A stretch of DNA of 64,000 bases from contig NZ_KZ454939.1 of the NCBI RefSeq assembly GCF_002797355.1, positions 1,707,828 through 1,771,827 on the forward strand. Reading direction: 5' to 3'. Under the pieces are notes generated by a model. That model worked only from the letters and a program-made list of their open reading frames with translations, had not been told where the DNA came from and searched no databases. Made by a program: the position numbers and the translations under genes. Below, in pieces: positions 40,131 through 49,292 of the stretch; position 1 is the first letter of the stretch; every line of letters begins with the position of its first letter. The stretch is from Bacillus xiapuensis (lineage in GTDB: Bacteria; Bacillota; Bacilli; Bacillales; Domibacillaceae).

Positions 40131-40158
40131 ATAAAAAAAACCCGCCCTTAGGCGAGTC
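40131..40158 (-). terminator. Intrinsic terminator overlapping the PilZ gene end
   Basis: A 7-bp GC stem spans the stop of the PilZ gene and is followed by eight Ts on the minus strand. Confidence 0.8.
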
Positions 40159-40819
40159 CTTTTCTTTTGAGAATAATTTGGCGTTCAAAACAAAAGCGCA
40201 TAATCAATTGCTGATCCTTGCCGGATATCTCAGTAAATTGAATGGAGGCAATAGCGCGATTGGTTTTTTCCTCGGTGTGCAGGCGAACAACTTTTCCAAC
40301 GGTTTTGAAATAATAATGTTGCCCTGACTGCATAGGAATCGATAAATAAATCGCGCCCTCTTCTCCTGCCTCCAGTTCTTGGCCAGCAGGCAGCGGAATA
40401 GCAAAACCTCCGGCGCTTATATCAAGAGTCGCGGAAGTAAAGGCGGGGCGGCCTTCAAAGTGAAGGGCGACATCCACCGCAGTGGCGACCCTGACAAATC
40501 TCCTACGCTGAATCCGCTTGTACTCTTTGATGCCAGGGTCCTTCAAGATTAACAGCTGGATGTTCTTTTTTGTCCTCCCGATCACTTCCGTCGAAAACAT
40601 ATACACAGCGGAAGCGGCTTGCGGATCAATAAACTCAACCTTCAGCTTCGTATCATCCATCAAAAAAGCCGTTCGGTTCGTCTTTAAATTCACTGGATAA
40701 TCAATGTATATCTTGCCATCTGATATGTCCGCTATCTTGCAGCGGAGAGTTTCTTTTTCATTCATTTCATCCGTATCTTCCATGGGCTCTAGCATTAGGT
40801 CCAATCCCACTTTAAGCAT
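40148..40819 (-). CDS. motI: PilZ-domain c-di-GMP receptor (YpfA/MotI-like)
   Basis: The 223-residue protein has an N-terminal YcgR-like beta domain and a C-terminal PilZ domain with the c-di-GMP-binding arginines in RRRFVRV (near residue 107) and DISAGGFAIPL (the D/NxSxxG motif). In B. subtilis this protein binds c-di-GMP and disengages the flagellar motor. Together with cheR it suggests a flagellated cell with c-di-GMP signalling. It lies upstream of cmk. Confidence 0.9.
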   Translation of the reverse strand: MLKVGLDLMLEPMEDTDEMNEKETLRCKIADISDGKIYIDYPVNLKTNRTAFLMDDTKLKVEFIDPQAASAVYMFSTEVIGRTKKNIQLLILKDPGIKEYKRIQRRRFVRVATAVDVALHFEGRPAFTSATLDISAGGFAIPLPAGQELEAGEEGAIYLSIPMQSGQHYYFKTVGKVVRLHTEEKTNRAIASIQFTEISGKDQQLIMRFCFERQIILKRKGLA

Positions 40820-40938
40820 CGCTTTTCACTCATCCTAACTCTACATTTGTAGTCCCTTTTTACTATGTTATCTACCAAAATTATAGAGGGTGCCGCTTAA
40901 AAATGCAATAAGTTAGGAACTTTTTCATACGCCACAAT

Positions 40939-41114
40939 GAATCCGCATGCAGGGTATCCTAATCTCCCCCTTCAAGAGTAAAGCGGGGAGATTAAGACCG
41001 CTAAATACCCGATTTGTCCATGTCTGTACGATTTGGGTGATAAAGGCATTGGAATGTCAGACTTTATTCTTCGTTGCGGCAGCGGGGAATAAAAGAAGAT
41101 ATCCGCTGCTTGAA
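40939..41114 (-). repeat. Intergenic repeat copy D
   Basis: On the minus strand: TTTCAAGCAGCGG with a hairpin (CCCCGCTGCCG), CCTTTATC, ATCGTACAG, AAATCGGGTATTTAGCGG, then CTCTTGAAGGGGG and GCATGCGGATT. Same block order as the other copies. It lies between ypeB and the PilZ gene. Confidence 0.65.
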
Positions 41115-41122
41115 ACTTCACT

Positions 41123-42472
41123 TTATAGCATTTGATCGTACACAGGCTCCGCAGACTTCAGCTTCTCTACTTGCTCTTCTGTGCCGTCTTTGGCATTGAT
41201 CATGATCCGGTAGGTTTCATCTCCTAATGTTCCTAAAAATTCGTAACAAAGAACTTCTTGATTTAAATCGTTCTTGATAACAGCTAAGCGCTTATCCTGC
41301 ACCTGGACATTTGAATTCAACGAGCGAATCGCTTGTTTTTCGGTTAAAGCAGGCTTAGGCAATTGGCGGTCAGAACGATTTTCAATGTATTCGCTGGCGG
41401 TGACGCCTACGATTTGCCCATTATCAAGGGCAACCTTCACCTTTAGCATCTCAGGGTAAATCCGAATGCCGTCTTGCACTCCCACAAAAGTGAACAACCC
41501 GACATGATCATATTGAGCACTATCCAGCAATTCAACGTTTTTGAATTTATGTTGTTTTAGAAAGGCGGCCGCTCTGTTATTTGCTTCATTTAAGCTGATC
41601 TTCGGCTGGCTGATTTCCCGGTTGACGATGAACCAGATCGGATGCCCGCCTTTCCGGGTTAAATCCATGGTGGCTTCATCCCCATTTTTATTCCTCATAT
41701 TGACACTATAGAACGAAAAGTCAGATCCTTTTCCGCTTTTTGTCACTTTTATTTGGTCCGCATCTTTAAAACCGGTAAAGGCTTTCGCTTTGCTGACAGC
41801 CTCTTGCTTTGAAACTGGCTTATCATTTAATGCTTTTAAGCGCTTATTTTCCAGATCTTTCCCCTGCCCAGGAAATGTGTTTACATTTGTGTCGCTGTAA
41901 CCTTCCGATTTTTTCTCCACTGTTTTAAATCCATCGATAATGGTGTTGTCTGTCCCTTCCTTTTCCGTGGCCAATGCAAGCTCCACGTCCATCCAGCGCA
42001 AATTGTCCTTCAGTACCATATGCTGCACTTTCTGAAGCTCATTTTGAATGTCGGCAGATTGCTTGTGCAATTTTTTTAAATGATTATATTCTTCCTTGGT
42101 TAAAGGCTCTTTCTCCAAATCTCTAACAGCTGCTTTATAACTGAATTCCCCGATGTTTCCAAGGAATTCTTCCGTCTTATTAAAAGGCAGCAGCGTCAGC
42201 GGCAGCTGGCCGACATCACTTTGCGCCTCCGAAGTTAGCCGCCAAACATCAGCCAATGCCGGCGATATTGATTTTCGTGAATTCATTGCCAGAGTGGCTC
42301 CAATTTGATCATGGATTCGATTCACTCCATAGCTTAAATCATGAAACGCGCGCTGATAGCTATTTTCCGCATTAATTAATACAGCGTTTTTTTCCCGATG
42401 TTCTTGATAGCCCCAAATTCCTGTACCGACGGCGACTAATGATAAAACGATTATCGTTGCAGTGCGCAGCAT
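41123..42472 (-). CDS. ypeB: Spore germination protein YpeB
   Basis: YpeB stabilises the cortex-lytic enzyme SleB in the dormant spore. The 449-residue protein has one N-terminal membrane helix (TATIIVLSLVAVGTGIWGY), a helical middle part and C-terminal PepSY-type repeats (about residues 220-430, e.g. SKAKAFTGFKDADQIK and NNRAAAFLKQHKFK). It follows sleB by 17 bp in the usual sleB-ypeB operon. Confidence 0.96.
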   Translation of the reverse strand: MLRTATIIVLSLVAVGTGIWGYQEHREKNAVLINAENSYQRAFHDLSYGVNRIHDQIGATLAMNSRKSISPALADVWRLTSEAQSDVGQLPLTLLPFNKTEEFLGNIGEFSYKAAVRDLEKEPLTKEEYNHLKKLHKQSADIQNELQKVQHMVLKDNLRWMDVELALATEKEGTDNTIIDGFKTVEKKSEGYSDTNVNTFPGQGKDLENKRLKALNDKPVSKQEAVSKAKAFTGFKDADQIKVTKSGKGSDFSFYSVNMRNKNGDEATMDLTRKGGHPIWFIVNREISQPKISLNEANNRAAAFLKQHKFKNVELLDSAQYDHVGLFTFVGVQDGIRIYPEMLKVKVALDNGQIVGVTASEYIENRSDRQLPKPALTEKQAIRSLNSNVQVQDKRLAVIKNDLNQEVLCYEFLGTLGDETYRIMINAKDGTEEQVEKLKSAEPVYDQML

Positions 42473-42489
42473 GTTTTTCCCCCCTTTTT

Positions 42490-43287
42490 TTAATCGCAGA
42501 AAATATGCTTGCCGATTTTTTTAATTTGCGGTCTCGTCCATATCCATTTGCTTGTAGCCGTATCCGGGTTGAAGTAATAAAGAGCATCTTCCGTAGGATC
42601 CCAGCCGTTGATTGCATCAAGCACCGCCCGCTTGGATGTTTCATTCGGCGTCATCCAGATTTGGCCGTCCGCTACAGCCGTGAATGCCCGCGGCTCAAAA
42701 ATGACCCCAGATACCGTATTAGGGAAGCTTTTACTTTCTATTCTGTTCAAAATGACCGCCGCAACAGCCACCTGTCCCTCGTATGGCTCTCCGCGAGCTT
42801 CGCCATGCACCGCATTGGCAAGCAGCCGGATATCATTCTGTGTAAAGCCCGGAGGAACACTTGTAGCAGTGGCCTTTCGGTTAGCCGTTTTTTTCGCTTT
42901 GGATTGTTTGCCGTAATGGGTAAAGGAGCGGCCTTTTCGAATTTGATTTTTCACATAGGCTTCGTTGTATTTTGAAGCTTTCACAAGTTTGTTTTTAGTG
43001 GTTCCTCCTACTAAACCATCGACCGGCAAACCGAATGCCTTTTGGAAATTCCTTACCGCCCAATAGGTGCCCCAGCCATAAACTCCGTCAATCTTCCCTT
43101 TATAATAACCGACGTATTGAAGTCTTGACTGCAATTCAATCACATCGTCCCCATATGCCCCCTTTTGAAGGACTTGCCCGGAGAAAGCCAATGCCATATT
43201 TGGTGAAGCAGCTGCGGTTGCGGTCAGCATACTTAACACCAGCCCAAACATTACAGCCGTTTTTTTCATTTTTGGACAAATTCTCAT
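42490..43287 (-). CDS. sleB: Spore cortex-lytic enzyme SleB
   Basis: SleB is a lytic transglycosylase that degrades spore cortex during germination. From the ATG at 43287, which follows TGGAGGG, the 265-residue protein has a signal peptide, a peptidoglycan-binding domain (KGAYGDDVIELQSRLQYVGY) and a C-terminal hydrolase_2 domain with ANAVHGEARGEP holding the catalytic Glu. A frame starting at 43305 would add six residues. It is paired with ypeB. Confidence 0.96.
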   Translation of the reverse strand: MRICPKMKKTAVMFGLVLSMLTATAAASPNMALAFSGQVLQKGAYGDDVIELQSRLQYVGYYKGKIDGVYGWGTYWAVRNFQKAFGLPVDGLVGGTTKNKLVKASKYNEAYVKNQIRKGRSFTHYGKQSKAKKTANRKATATSVPPGFTQNDIRLLANAVHGEARGEPYEGQVAVAAVILNRIESKSFPNTVSGVIFEPRAFTAVADGQIWMTPNETSKRAVLDAINGWDPTEDALYYFNPDTATSKWIWTRPQIKKIGKHIFCD

Positions 43288-43351
43288 CTTTTTTACCCTC
43301 CACATGATATATGATGTGTAATGGTATTTTTAGCAACAGGCGTGTTTTTAT

Positions 43352-43390
43352 GCAAAAAAAAGAAGCTCTTTTGCAATCAAGAGCTTCTTT
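43352..43390 (-). terminator. Intrinsic terminator of prsW
   Basis: An 11-12-bp stem (AAGAAGCTCTT with AAGAGCTTCTT) covers the prsW stop and has a long T run on the minus strand. Confidence 0.85.
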
Positions 43391-44060
43391 CACGCCATAT
43401 CCGGCGATGATGCTGTTCTGTCAGAATATGCGCTTGTTTAACTTTCTTTAAAGCAAACCACCATAAGAACAGCATAAACGGAACGATATAATAGATCCAA
43501 GTCGTTTCTAAATACAGGATATAATCAAAAAAACCATGCAATAAGAAAGGCAGGAAAAAAGATAGCAGGAGCAATTGTTTTTCGTTTCCTTCCCGGCTAA
43601 ATTTCGCTTTTCCTAAATAGAAGCCCATCACCACACCAAAAAGAGCGTGTCCTGAGACGGGCAACAGCGCCCTGATAAAAGCATGCTCCACCCCGTGAGC
43701 AAGCAAGTAAAGAATGTTTTCGCTTGACGCAAACCCTAAAGAAACGCTGGTTGCGTATACGATCCCGTCATAAGGCTCATCAAAATCAACATGCTGATAG
43801 ATTAAATAAAACAAAATAAACCATTTTCCAAACTCTTCAAGCAATCCCGCAGACAAAAAGGCGTTGATCATATGGGGAAAAGTAATGCCTTCTTCGATAA
43901 GGACATACTGAATAAACATGGTTGGAAATGTGAGAAGAGCGCCGTAAATAAAAGCTCTCGCCACGGTAAGGACCGGCTCGGTTTCATACGAATCTCGAAG
44001 ATAGAAATAGCATAAAAGAGCGAGTCCTGGAGCGATCCCTGCCGAAAAGATTGCCAGCAT
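43377..44060 (-). CDS. prsW: Intramembrane protease PrsW
   Basis: PrsW makes the first cut of the anti-sigma factor RsiW in B. subtilis. The 227-residue membrane protein has about seven helices and the catalytic-type motif EEFGKW (in [11 protein letters not shown]), SLGFASSEN and a conserved HALFG and LLHGFFD. The frame extends to 44186, but the ATG at 44060 follows AAGAGGACA and matches the family start. Whether its substrate here is RsiW is inference; sigW/rsiW are not in this window. Confidence 0.94.
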   Translation of the reverse strand: MLAIFSAGIAPGLALLCYFYLRDSYETEPVLTVARAFIYGALLTFPTMFIQYVLIEEGITFPHMINAFLSAGLLEEFGKWFILFYLIYQHVDFDEPYDGIVYATSVSLGFASSENILYLLAHGVEHAFIRALLPVSGHALFGVVMGFYLGKAKFSREGNEKQLLLLSFFLPFLLHGFFDYILYLETTWIYYIVPFMLFLWWFALKKVKQAHILTEQHHRRIWRERSS

Positions 44061-44156
44061 AAGTCTGTCCTCTTTTCTTTCTGTTTTCTTCATCGTATCA
44101 TAAATAAAAAGGATACAGAATATGTATCTGCAAATTTTCCTCAGGAGGTTTTTCTT

Positions 44157-45134
44157 TTGTCTAAAAAAAGGATTTTTGTTATCCATACAGGCGGAACCAT
44201 TTCGATGATGGAGGATAAAGAATCGGGTGCTGTAAAGCCCGGTGAGCAGAATCCATTGCTTGTGTCAACCAGCTTGCTTAATGAAGCAGCCACTATTACG
44301 ACCGCCGAGCCTTTTCATTTACCTTCCCCCCATATCACTCCGAAAGAAATGCTGGAGCTGAAAAAACTGATTGAGGATACATGCCAGACAACGGCGGTGG
44401 ACGGCGTTGTGATTACTCACGGAACTGATACACTTGAAGAAACGGCTTACTTTCTTGATTTAACGTTAAGCACCGACCTTCCCGTTGTTGTCACAGGGGC
44501 AATGCGCTCAAGCAATGAAATCGGCGCCGACGGCTTATACAATTTGCTTTCTGCCGTCCGGGTAGCTGGCTGTGAGGAAGCTAAGGGAAAAGGGGTACTG
44601 GTCGTACTGAATGATGAGATTCATTCTGCAGAGAACGTGACGAAAACGCATACAAGCAATGTGTCAACCTTCCAAAGTCCGCAATACGGGCCCATTGGAA
44701 TTGTTACCAAGCGGGAAATCATCTTTCACCACGCACCTACGGATCACCAGCACTTGGAAGTGGCGGATGTTCATAAGCGAGTCGCTTTAATCAAAGCCTA
44801 CGCAGGAATGGATTCATATCTGCTGACCGCTTTAAAAGACTTGCATTACGACGGTGTCGTCATTGAAGCTTTAGGGCAAGGAAATCTGCCGCCAGCAACT
44901 GTACCGGCCGTGCAGGCGCTGCTTCACCAAAATATTCCGGTCGTACTCGTCTCAAGATGTTTCAATGGCATCGCTCAAGATGTTTATGGCTACGAAGGAG
45001 GAGGCAAGCATCTGAAAGAGCTGGGAGTGATCTTTTCAAATGGATTAAACGGCCAAAAGGCCCGCTTGAAATTACTGATTGCTCTCTCCTCGACAAGCGA
45101 CTTGCAGCAAATAGAACAAATTTTTGAACAGTGA
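44157..45134 (+). CDS. ansA: L-asparaginase
   Basis: The enzyme hydrolyses asparagine to aspartate and ammonia. The 325-residue protein has both catalytic-threonine motifs, HTGGTISM (residues 10-17) and [16 protein letters not shown] (near residue 85), plus [14 protein letters not shown]. No signal peptide is seen, so it is the cytosolic type I/II-like form. The start is TTG at 44157 with AGGAGG 8 bp upstream. It diverges from prsW and converges on ypdA. Confidence 0.95.
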   Translation: MSKKRIFVIHTGGTISMMEDKESGAVKPGEQNPLLVSTSLLNEAATITTAEPFHLPSPHITPKEMLELKKLIEDTCQTTAVDGVVITHGTDTLEETAYFLDLTLSTDLPVVVTGAMRSSNEIGADGLYNLLSAVRVAGCEEAKGKGVLVVLNDEIHSAENVTKTHTSNVSTFQSPQYGPIGIVTKREIIFHHAPTDHQHLEVADVHKRVALIKAYAGMDSYLLTALKDLHYDGVVIEALGQGNLPPATVPAVQALLHQNIPVVLVSRCFNGIAQDVYGYEGGGKHLKELGVIFSNGLNGQKARLKLLIALSSTSDLQQIEQIFEQ

Positions 45135-45221
45135 AGTAAGTCATTGAAAAGAGGCGGAGCGCTTCCGAGCCGAAATGCTCCGCCGTTTTCAGCACGGTTC
45201 TAAGCCCCGAATATAGCGAAG

Positions 45222-45394
45222 CTTCAAACAGTGGTGTTTTCTTTCATCGCCCACTGCTGAAAAAAGGCCTCCAGATGGCATGCTTGAACGAATTGGGCAT
45301 TTAGCGGCAGTGAGCTTGCCCTTAAATTTATGGTTTCCCGCTCCATTTTTGAATAGTTCGTCTTACGGCAGCTTACACGCCGGGGAATAACGGG
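45222..45394 (+). repeat. Intergenic repeat copy E
   Basis: Left hairpin block CTTCAAACAGTGG...CCCACTGCTG, core TTGAACGAATTGGGCATTTA, and right block GGCAGCTTACACGCCGGGG follow the family order. It lies between the converging ansA and ypdA. Confidence 0.68.
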
Positions 45395-45414
45395 AAATTT
45401 CCGGCTAAACAGTC

Positions 45415-45444
45415 AAAAACAGCTGGAGCACCAGCTGTTTTTTT
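45415..45444. terminator. Bidirectional intrinsic terminator between ansA and ypdA
   Basis: A 9-10-bp stem (CAGCTGG with CCAGCTG, flanked by A and T runs on both sides) serves either strand. Confidence 0.75.
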
Positions 45445-45516
45445 GTTTCATTGAATTAAAGTGATTTCATCCATCGCCAAGGCGCATAATCTTCAAGGAA
45501 AACCGCACTCAGCTCA

Positions 45517-46500
45517 TCAGCTTTCTATATGGATATTCTCTCTGGCAGCGATGGCGGCTGCAATTTCTCTTCCGTGAAACCTGCCGTTTTCAATAAAGAT
45601 TTCATTGGCGTTATTTCCCGCTGCAATAACCCCGGCAATAAAAATACCTTCCACATTTGTTTCTTTCGTTTCATTATCATAGATGGGCCGGCCGCTTTCC
45701 TCATCTACTTCTACACCGATTTTTGTCAAAAAGCTGTGATCCGGATGATAGCCGGTCATAGCAAAAACAAAATCATTCTTTAATCGCTTTTGGACGCCGT
45801 TCTGGTGATAAATGACTTCATCCTCTGTAATTTCATCCACTTCCGCCTCAAACTTCATGGCGATTTCTCCGTCACGAACGAGCGCTTGAAATTCAGGGAG
45901 TATCCAAGGCTTAATGCTGGAAGAATAGTCATTGCCCCGATACAGCACGGTCACTCTGGCTCCGGCCTTATGAAGCTCAAGGGCCGCATCAACTGAAGAG
46001 TTTTTTCCGCCTATGACAACTACATCCGTGTCAAAATACGGATGCGCTTCTTTAAAGTAGTGAAAAACCTTTGGAAGATCTTCTCCAGGTATATTCATGT
46101 AATTCGGATGGTCGTAATACCCTGTGGCAATCACAACATAAGGGGTTTCATACCGCCCTTTTGCCGTATGTACATGAAAGACTCCATTCGCTTGCTTCTC
46201 CACCTTCTGCACACACTCAAAGCGGTTGATGCGCAGCTTCTTCAACTTCACAACTTCCCGGTAATAGGTCAGCGCCTGATTTCTTTTGGGCTTCCGCTCT
46301 TCAATTATGAAGGGCACATCCCCGATAGCCAGCTTCTCACTTGAACTGAAGAAAGTCTGATGAGTGGGATAGCGGTAAATGGCATTGACAATATTGCCTT
46401 TTTCAATCACTAATGGGTTTTTGCCCATTTCTTTCAAAGCGATGGCCGCTGAAAGTCCGCAGGGCCCTCCGCCTACAACAATACATTCTTCCTTTTGCAT
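45517..46500 (-). CDS. ypdA: Bacillithiol disulfide reductase YpdA (Bdr)
   Basis: YpdA is an NADPH- and FAD-dependent reductase that returns oxidised bacillithiol to its thiol form. The 327-residue protein begins with the FAD motif VVGGGPCGLSAA, with the conserved Cys14 that marks YpdA, and has a second nucleotide motif VVIGGKNSSVDAALEL near residue 160. In B. subtilis gudB lies next to it; here it does not. With bshA and bshB1 in the window, it supports a working bacillithiol system. Confidence 0.95.
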   Translation of the reverse strand: MQKEECIVVGGGPCGLSAAIALKEMGKNPLVIEKGNIVNAIYRYPTHQTFFSSSEKLAIGDVPFIIEERKPKRNQALTYYREVVKLKKLRINRFECVQKVEKQANGVFHVHTAKGRYETPYVVIATGYYDHPNYMNIPGEDLPKVFHYFKEAHPYFDTDVVVIGGKNSSVDAALELHKAGARVTVLYRGNDYSSSIKPWILPEFQALVRDGEIAMKFEAEVDEITEDEVIYHQNGVQKRLKNDFVFAMTGYHPDHSFLTKIGVEVDEESGRPIYDNETKETNVEGIFIAGVIAAGNNANEIFIENGRFHGREIAAAIAARENIHIES

Positions 46501-46523
46501 ACTCTTCTCTCCTTATATCCGAA

Positions 46524-46556
46524 CAAAAAAATTTCCTATCATTTAAATGATAGGAG
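46524..46556 (-). terminator. Intrinsic terminator of the mecA paralogue
   Basis: A 20-bp perfect palindrome is followed on the minus strand by AAATTTTTTT, 15 bp after the gene stop. Confidence 0.7.
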
Positions 46557-46571
46557 AAACGGCAGCTGAAT

Positions 46572-47171
46572 TCAAACATTATCGTTTGACAGCTGTTTGA
46601 TAAAGTGATCATACACTTTCATTAAAGCATTAGAAGGAATCACTGTCAAAGCGTATTCCTCCAGCATTTCCACAGACAAGCTTGAATAGGTTCCGTACTC
46701 CTTTAAAACCGCTTCAAATAATTCATACTGCTGGCTGAAATCAAAGGAAAGACAAAGGTAGTAAGCCCCTTTAAAATAAAAGAGAGAACTTGAAATCGGC
46801 CTGATTCTCTTTTCATCATGCACTAAGCTGATAACGTTCTCAATATCTGTAAATTTAATGGTATGTTTGAATCCACGCTCACCCGCCCGCGCAATCGCCG
46901 CCTCCTTTAGCTTATCCAAAAACTCCAAATGCTCAATGGTTAATATCAGCACCAGCTCTTCTCCGGCCATTGAATGCACTTCTATCGCGATCATTCCTTC
47001 TGTGTCTATTTTCAATTGTTCTTCAATCGCCTCGAGCATTTCATCGAATATTTCATGCCAAATAAAAGAATCCTCCAAGATGTGCTTCTTTAAACAGCCT
47101 TTTTTCCTTAACTCTTCATAAGTAATCGTCAGTTTCACCTTATTATCGGATAACCGTTCTATCTTCATCAT
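46572..47171 (-). CDS. mecB: MecA-family adaptor protein YpbH (MecB)
   Basis: The 199-residue protein has the MecA start MKIERLSDNKVKLTITYEEL, an acidic linker region, and the C-terminal adaptor domain (KFTDIENVISLVHD, ALKEYGTYSSLSVEMLEEYA-type text) that binds ClpC. In B. subtilis YpbH helps ClpC assembly and affects competence and sporulation. The second Met (47168) may be the true start. Confidence 0.92.
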   Translation of the reverse strand: MMKIERLSDNKVKLTITYEELRKKGCLKKHILEDSFIWHEIFDEMLEAIEEQLKIDTEGMIAIEVHSMAGEELVLILTIEHLEFLDKLKEAAIARAGERGFKHTIKFTDIENVISLVHDEKRIRPISSSLFYFKGAYYLCLSFDFSQQYELFEAVLKEYGTYSSLSVEMLEEYALTVIPSNALMKVYDHFIKQLSNDNV

Positions 47172-47251
47172 TTGCTGCCCCCTGCGTAAGGACCTCTTTA
47201 CGACATTCTATGAAATCGTACGCAGTTGGTGAGTTGATCGGCGGCAAAAAA

Positions 47252-48139
47252 TTATTTTCCTTCATTTAGCCATCGTTCCCATTCTTCTCCAGAGTTGCCG
47301 ATAATGAACGGCTTGGCTTTAATTATGAATTCGGAGCGGTCTTTTAGTGTATTGACGGCCTTTCCTCCAATCCCTATTTCTAAATTTCTCCACTCTTCTT
47401 TTAAATGATGAATCCATTCCACCGTTTCTGCCAGGTTTTCAGCCCTTGTGACCGAAAAAAACAAATATTTCGGTGCAGCGGTACGCAAGGCAGCCTTCAG
47501 ATCACTTTCTTTCAAACCGGAGCCTAAATAAACGACCTCATAACCCCTCCGCCGAACAAACAACGTGAAAAGCATTCCATCCGTCTCATGCTGCTCTCCC
47601 GGCCCGCATACCGCCATTACTTTAGGGAGCATGCTATTATAAGTAAGGGAATGCATGATCATTTTGATTCTGGTATGCAAAATGGATAAGGCAAAATGCT
47701 CATGCGCAGCCGTGATTGTCCCCTCATTCAGCATATCTTCAATCCGACCAACCGCCCCCGCCAATAGATCATCCGTCACTTTATCCATCGTGTAGAATGA
47801 AAACGCTTGATTGATGTATTCCTGAGCCTTTCTTTCATTGAACGCCAGCAGGGCCTGCAATAACCCCTCAGAAAGCGCTTGCTGCTCGTTTTCAGCTTTT
47901 TCTCTCTCCATATCACGGCTGTCCATTAATGAAATTGCTTGGCTGATGGTAAAGCCCTGGCTTACTTTGGCTGTGAGCCCCTTCAATAATTGCACATCCT
48001 CTTCCGTATATAGGCGATGACCCGATTCATTGCGAACCGGATCCAGTATTTGATATCTTCTTTCCCAGGCACGAAGGGTTCCTGGCTGGATGCCCACTAT
48101 GTTGGATACCGCTTTAATATTATATTTGCCATCGTTCAT
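47252..48139 (-). CDS. MerR-family transcription regulator with B12-binding-like C-terminal domain
   Basis: The 295-residue protein has a MerR winged helix (YNIKAVSNIVGIQPGTLRAWERRY, described in parts: residues about 5-30) and then a helical cap and a Rossmann-like domain as in CarH/LitR light sensors. The cap has AAHEHFA, and the lower-ligand region reads CGPGEQHETDGML. The CarH residue equivalent to the conserved Trp ten before the EH pair is Leu, and GEQHETDG is spaced HxxxG instead of HxxG, so cobalamin binding is uncertain. The start at 48139 follows AGGAGG. Confidence 0.85.
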   Translation of the reverse strand: MNDGKYNIKAVSNIVGIQPGTLRAWERRYQILDPVRNESGHRLYTEEDVQLLKGLTAKVSQGFTISQAISLMDSRDMEREKAENEQQALSEGLLQALLAFNERKAQEYINQAFSFYTMDKVTDDLLAGAVGRIEDMLNEGTITAAHEHFALSILHTRIKMIMHSLTYNSMLPKVMAVCGPGEQHETDGMLFTLFVRRRGYEVVYLGSGLKESDLKAALRTAAPKYLFFSVTRAENLAETVEWIHHLKEEWRNLEIGIGGKAVNTLKDRSEFIIKAKPFIIGNSGEEWERWLNEGK

Positions 48140-48183
48140 CGCAGCACTCCTCCTCCCTGATTCCTCCAAAATCATACAATCAA

Positions 48184-48380
48184 CCTTTAAACAGCGGGGC
48201 TTTCTGTCCTTCCCGCTGCCGAAAAAAAGGACATGGCTGCCACCGCAGCGTCCGGTTGCAGCACCTTAGTCATCTGCATGATGCAGGCCCGAACGAATCG
48301 GCCATTTTGGCTCACCTAGGCTTTTGATTCTCCGCCCCATTCTTAAAGGGGCTAAAGGCAGCTTGCATACGGAATAACTA
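48184..48380 (+). repeat. Intergenic repeat copy F
   Basis: Left hairpin ACAGCGGG...CCCGCTGCCG, then GTTGCAGCACCTTAGTC, CTGCATGATGCAGGCC, GAACGAATCGG, TTCTTAAAGGGG and GGCAGCTTGCATACGG. The most complete copy. It lies between the MerR gene and ypbG. Confidence 0.72.
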
Positions 48381-48394
48381 TCTGCTGGAGCCTC

Positions 48395-49162
48395 TTAATT
48401 AGAGGAAACGATTGTAATTAAATGGGTCTCTGCCCGGGCACCGAGACGAAAAGGCAAAGTGCTTGTGCCATAGCCATTGCTCACCAGGATCCACATCTTT
48501 CCTTGCCTTTTCCATCCCCCCTGCTTGTATAATCCCATGCCGAACAGCCGTATCTGCCCTCCATGTGTATGCCCGCTCAAAAAGAGAGCGACCCGATCGT
48601 CATCACTGATTCTTTTGGCAAATAGCGGGTTATGACTGATCATAATTTTACAGGCACCCTCAGGCACCTGAGAAAATGTCTGTTTCTTATCGCTGTAGCC
48701 TTTGCTCAGATCATCAACGCCCAATATATATATTTCCTCTCCGGCTGCGGTTCGCCAGCGATAGGATTCATTGCGCAATACTTTGATGTCCTGCGCCGCC
48801 AGCAGAGATTTCATCTCGTTCTGGGGCAGCTCGTAATCATTATTTCCCCACACAAAAAAAACAGGAGCCACCTCCCTTAGCCTGCGCAAGTTATCCGCTA
48901 TTCTTCTTCGGCTGACGCCTCTTTCCGCAAGATCTCCCCCGATGATAACAACTTCCGCCTTTCCCTTCACTTGGTCAATAATGGACGGATGAATTTTTCG
49001 GCGATGAATATCGGATATAAAAAAGACGGTCACCGGCTTTCGGCCACGGTAATCCTTGACAGCCACCGTATCCTTTTTCACATCATTGCGCAATCCTTCT
49101 ATCCACATATAAAGCAAGAAGCTCCCTCCGATAAGAGCCGCAAAAACGATAAACCCCATCAT
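48395..49162 (-). CDS. ypbG: Membrane-anchored calcineurin-like phosphoesterase YpbG
   Basis: The 255-residue protein has one N-terminal membrane helix (FIVFAALIGGSFLLYMW) and the metallophosphoesterase motifs SDIH, GGDLAE, GNNDYE (GNHD in most), and GHTHGGQ. The Asn in place of the usual His in GNHD is worth noting but occurs in the family. The substrate is unknown. It diverges from cotJABC. Confidence 0.9.
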   Translation of the reverse strand: MMGFIVFAALIGGSFLLYMWIEGLRNDVKKDTVAVKDYRGRKPVTVFFISDIHRRKIHPSIIDQVKGKAEVVIIGGDLAERGVSRRRIADNLRRLREVAPVFFVWGNNDYELPQNEMKSLLAAQDIKVLRNESYRWRTAAGEEIYILGVDDLSKGYSDKKQTFSQVPEGACKIMISHNPLFAKRISDDDRVALFLSGHTHGGQIRLFGMGLYKQGGWKRQGKMWILVSNGYGTSTLPFRLGARAETHLITIVSSN

Positions 49163-49230
49163 TTCAATTCATCCTCTAAACGATATAGTTAATAAATAAT
49201 ACTCAGAATAACAGAAAGAGGCGAAAAAAT

Positions 49231-49262
49231 AAATAATAACTGGCCAAGGATTCCCATACAAT
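49231..49262 (+). promoter_or_regulatory. Sigma-E promoter of cotJABC
   Basis: A perfect -10 CATACAAT (49255-49262) with an AT-rich weak -35 (AATAATA) about 15-16 bp upstream. TSS would be about 23 bp before cotJA. cotJ is a known sigma-E operon in B. subtilis. Confidence 0.7.
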
Positions 49263-49292
49263 AGAATGAAATAGTGAAAGAGGAGGAAGGGA

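Noticed and set aside
43300-43355. Sigma-G promoter before sleB
   Set aside because: Only TGCATA resembles the -35; the -10 (CATACTA type) is not convincing, although sigma-G control is expected.
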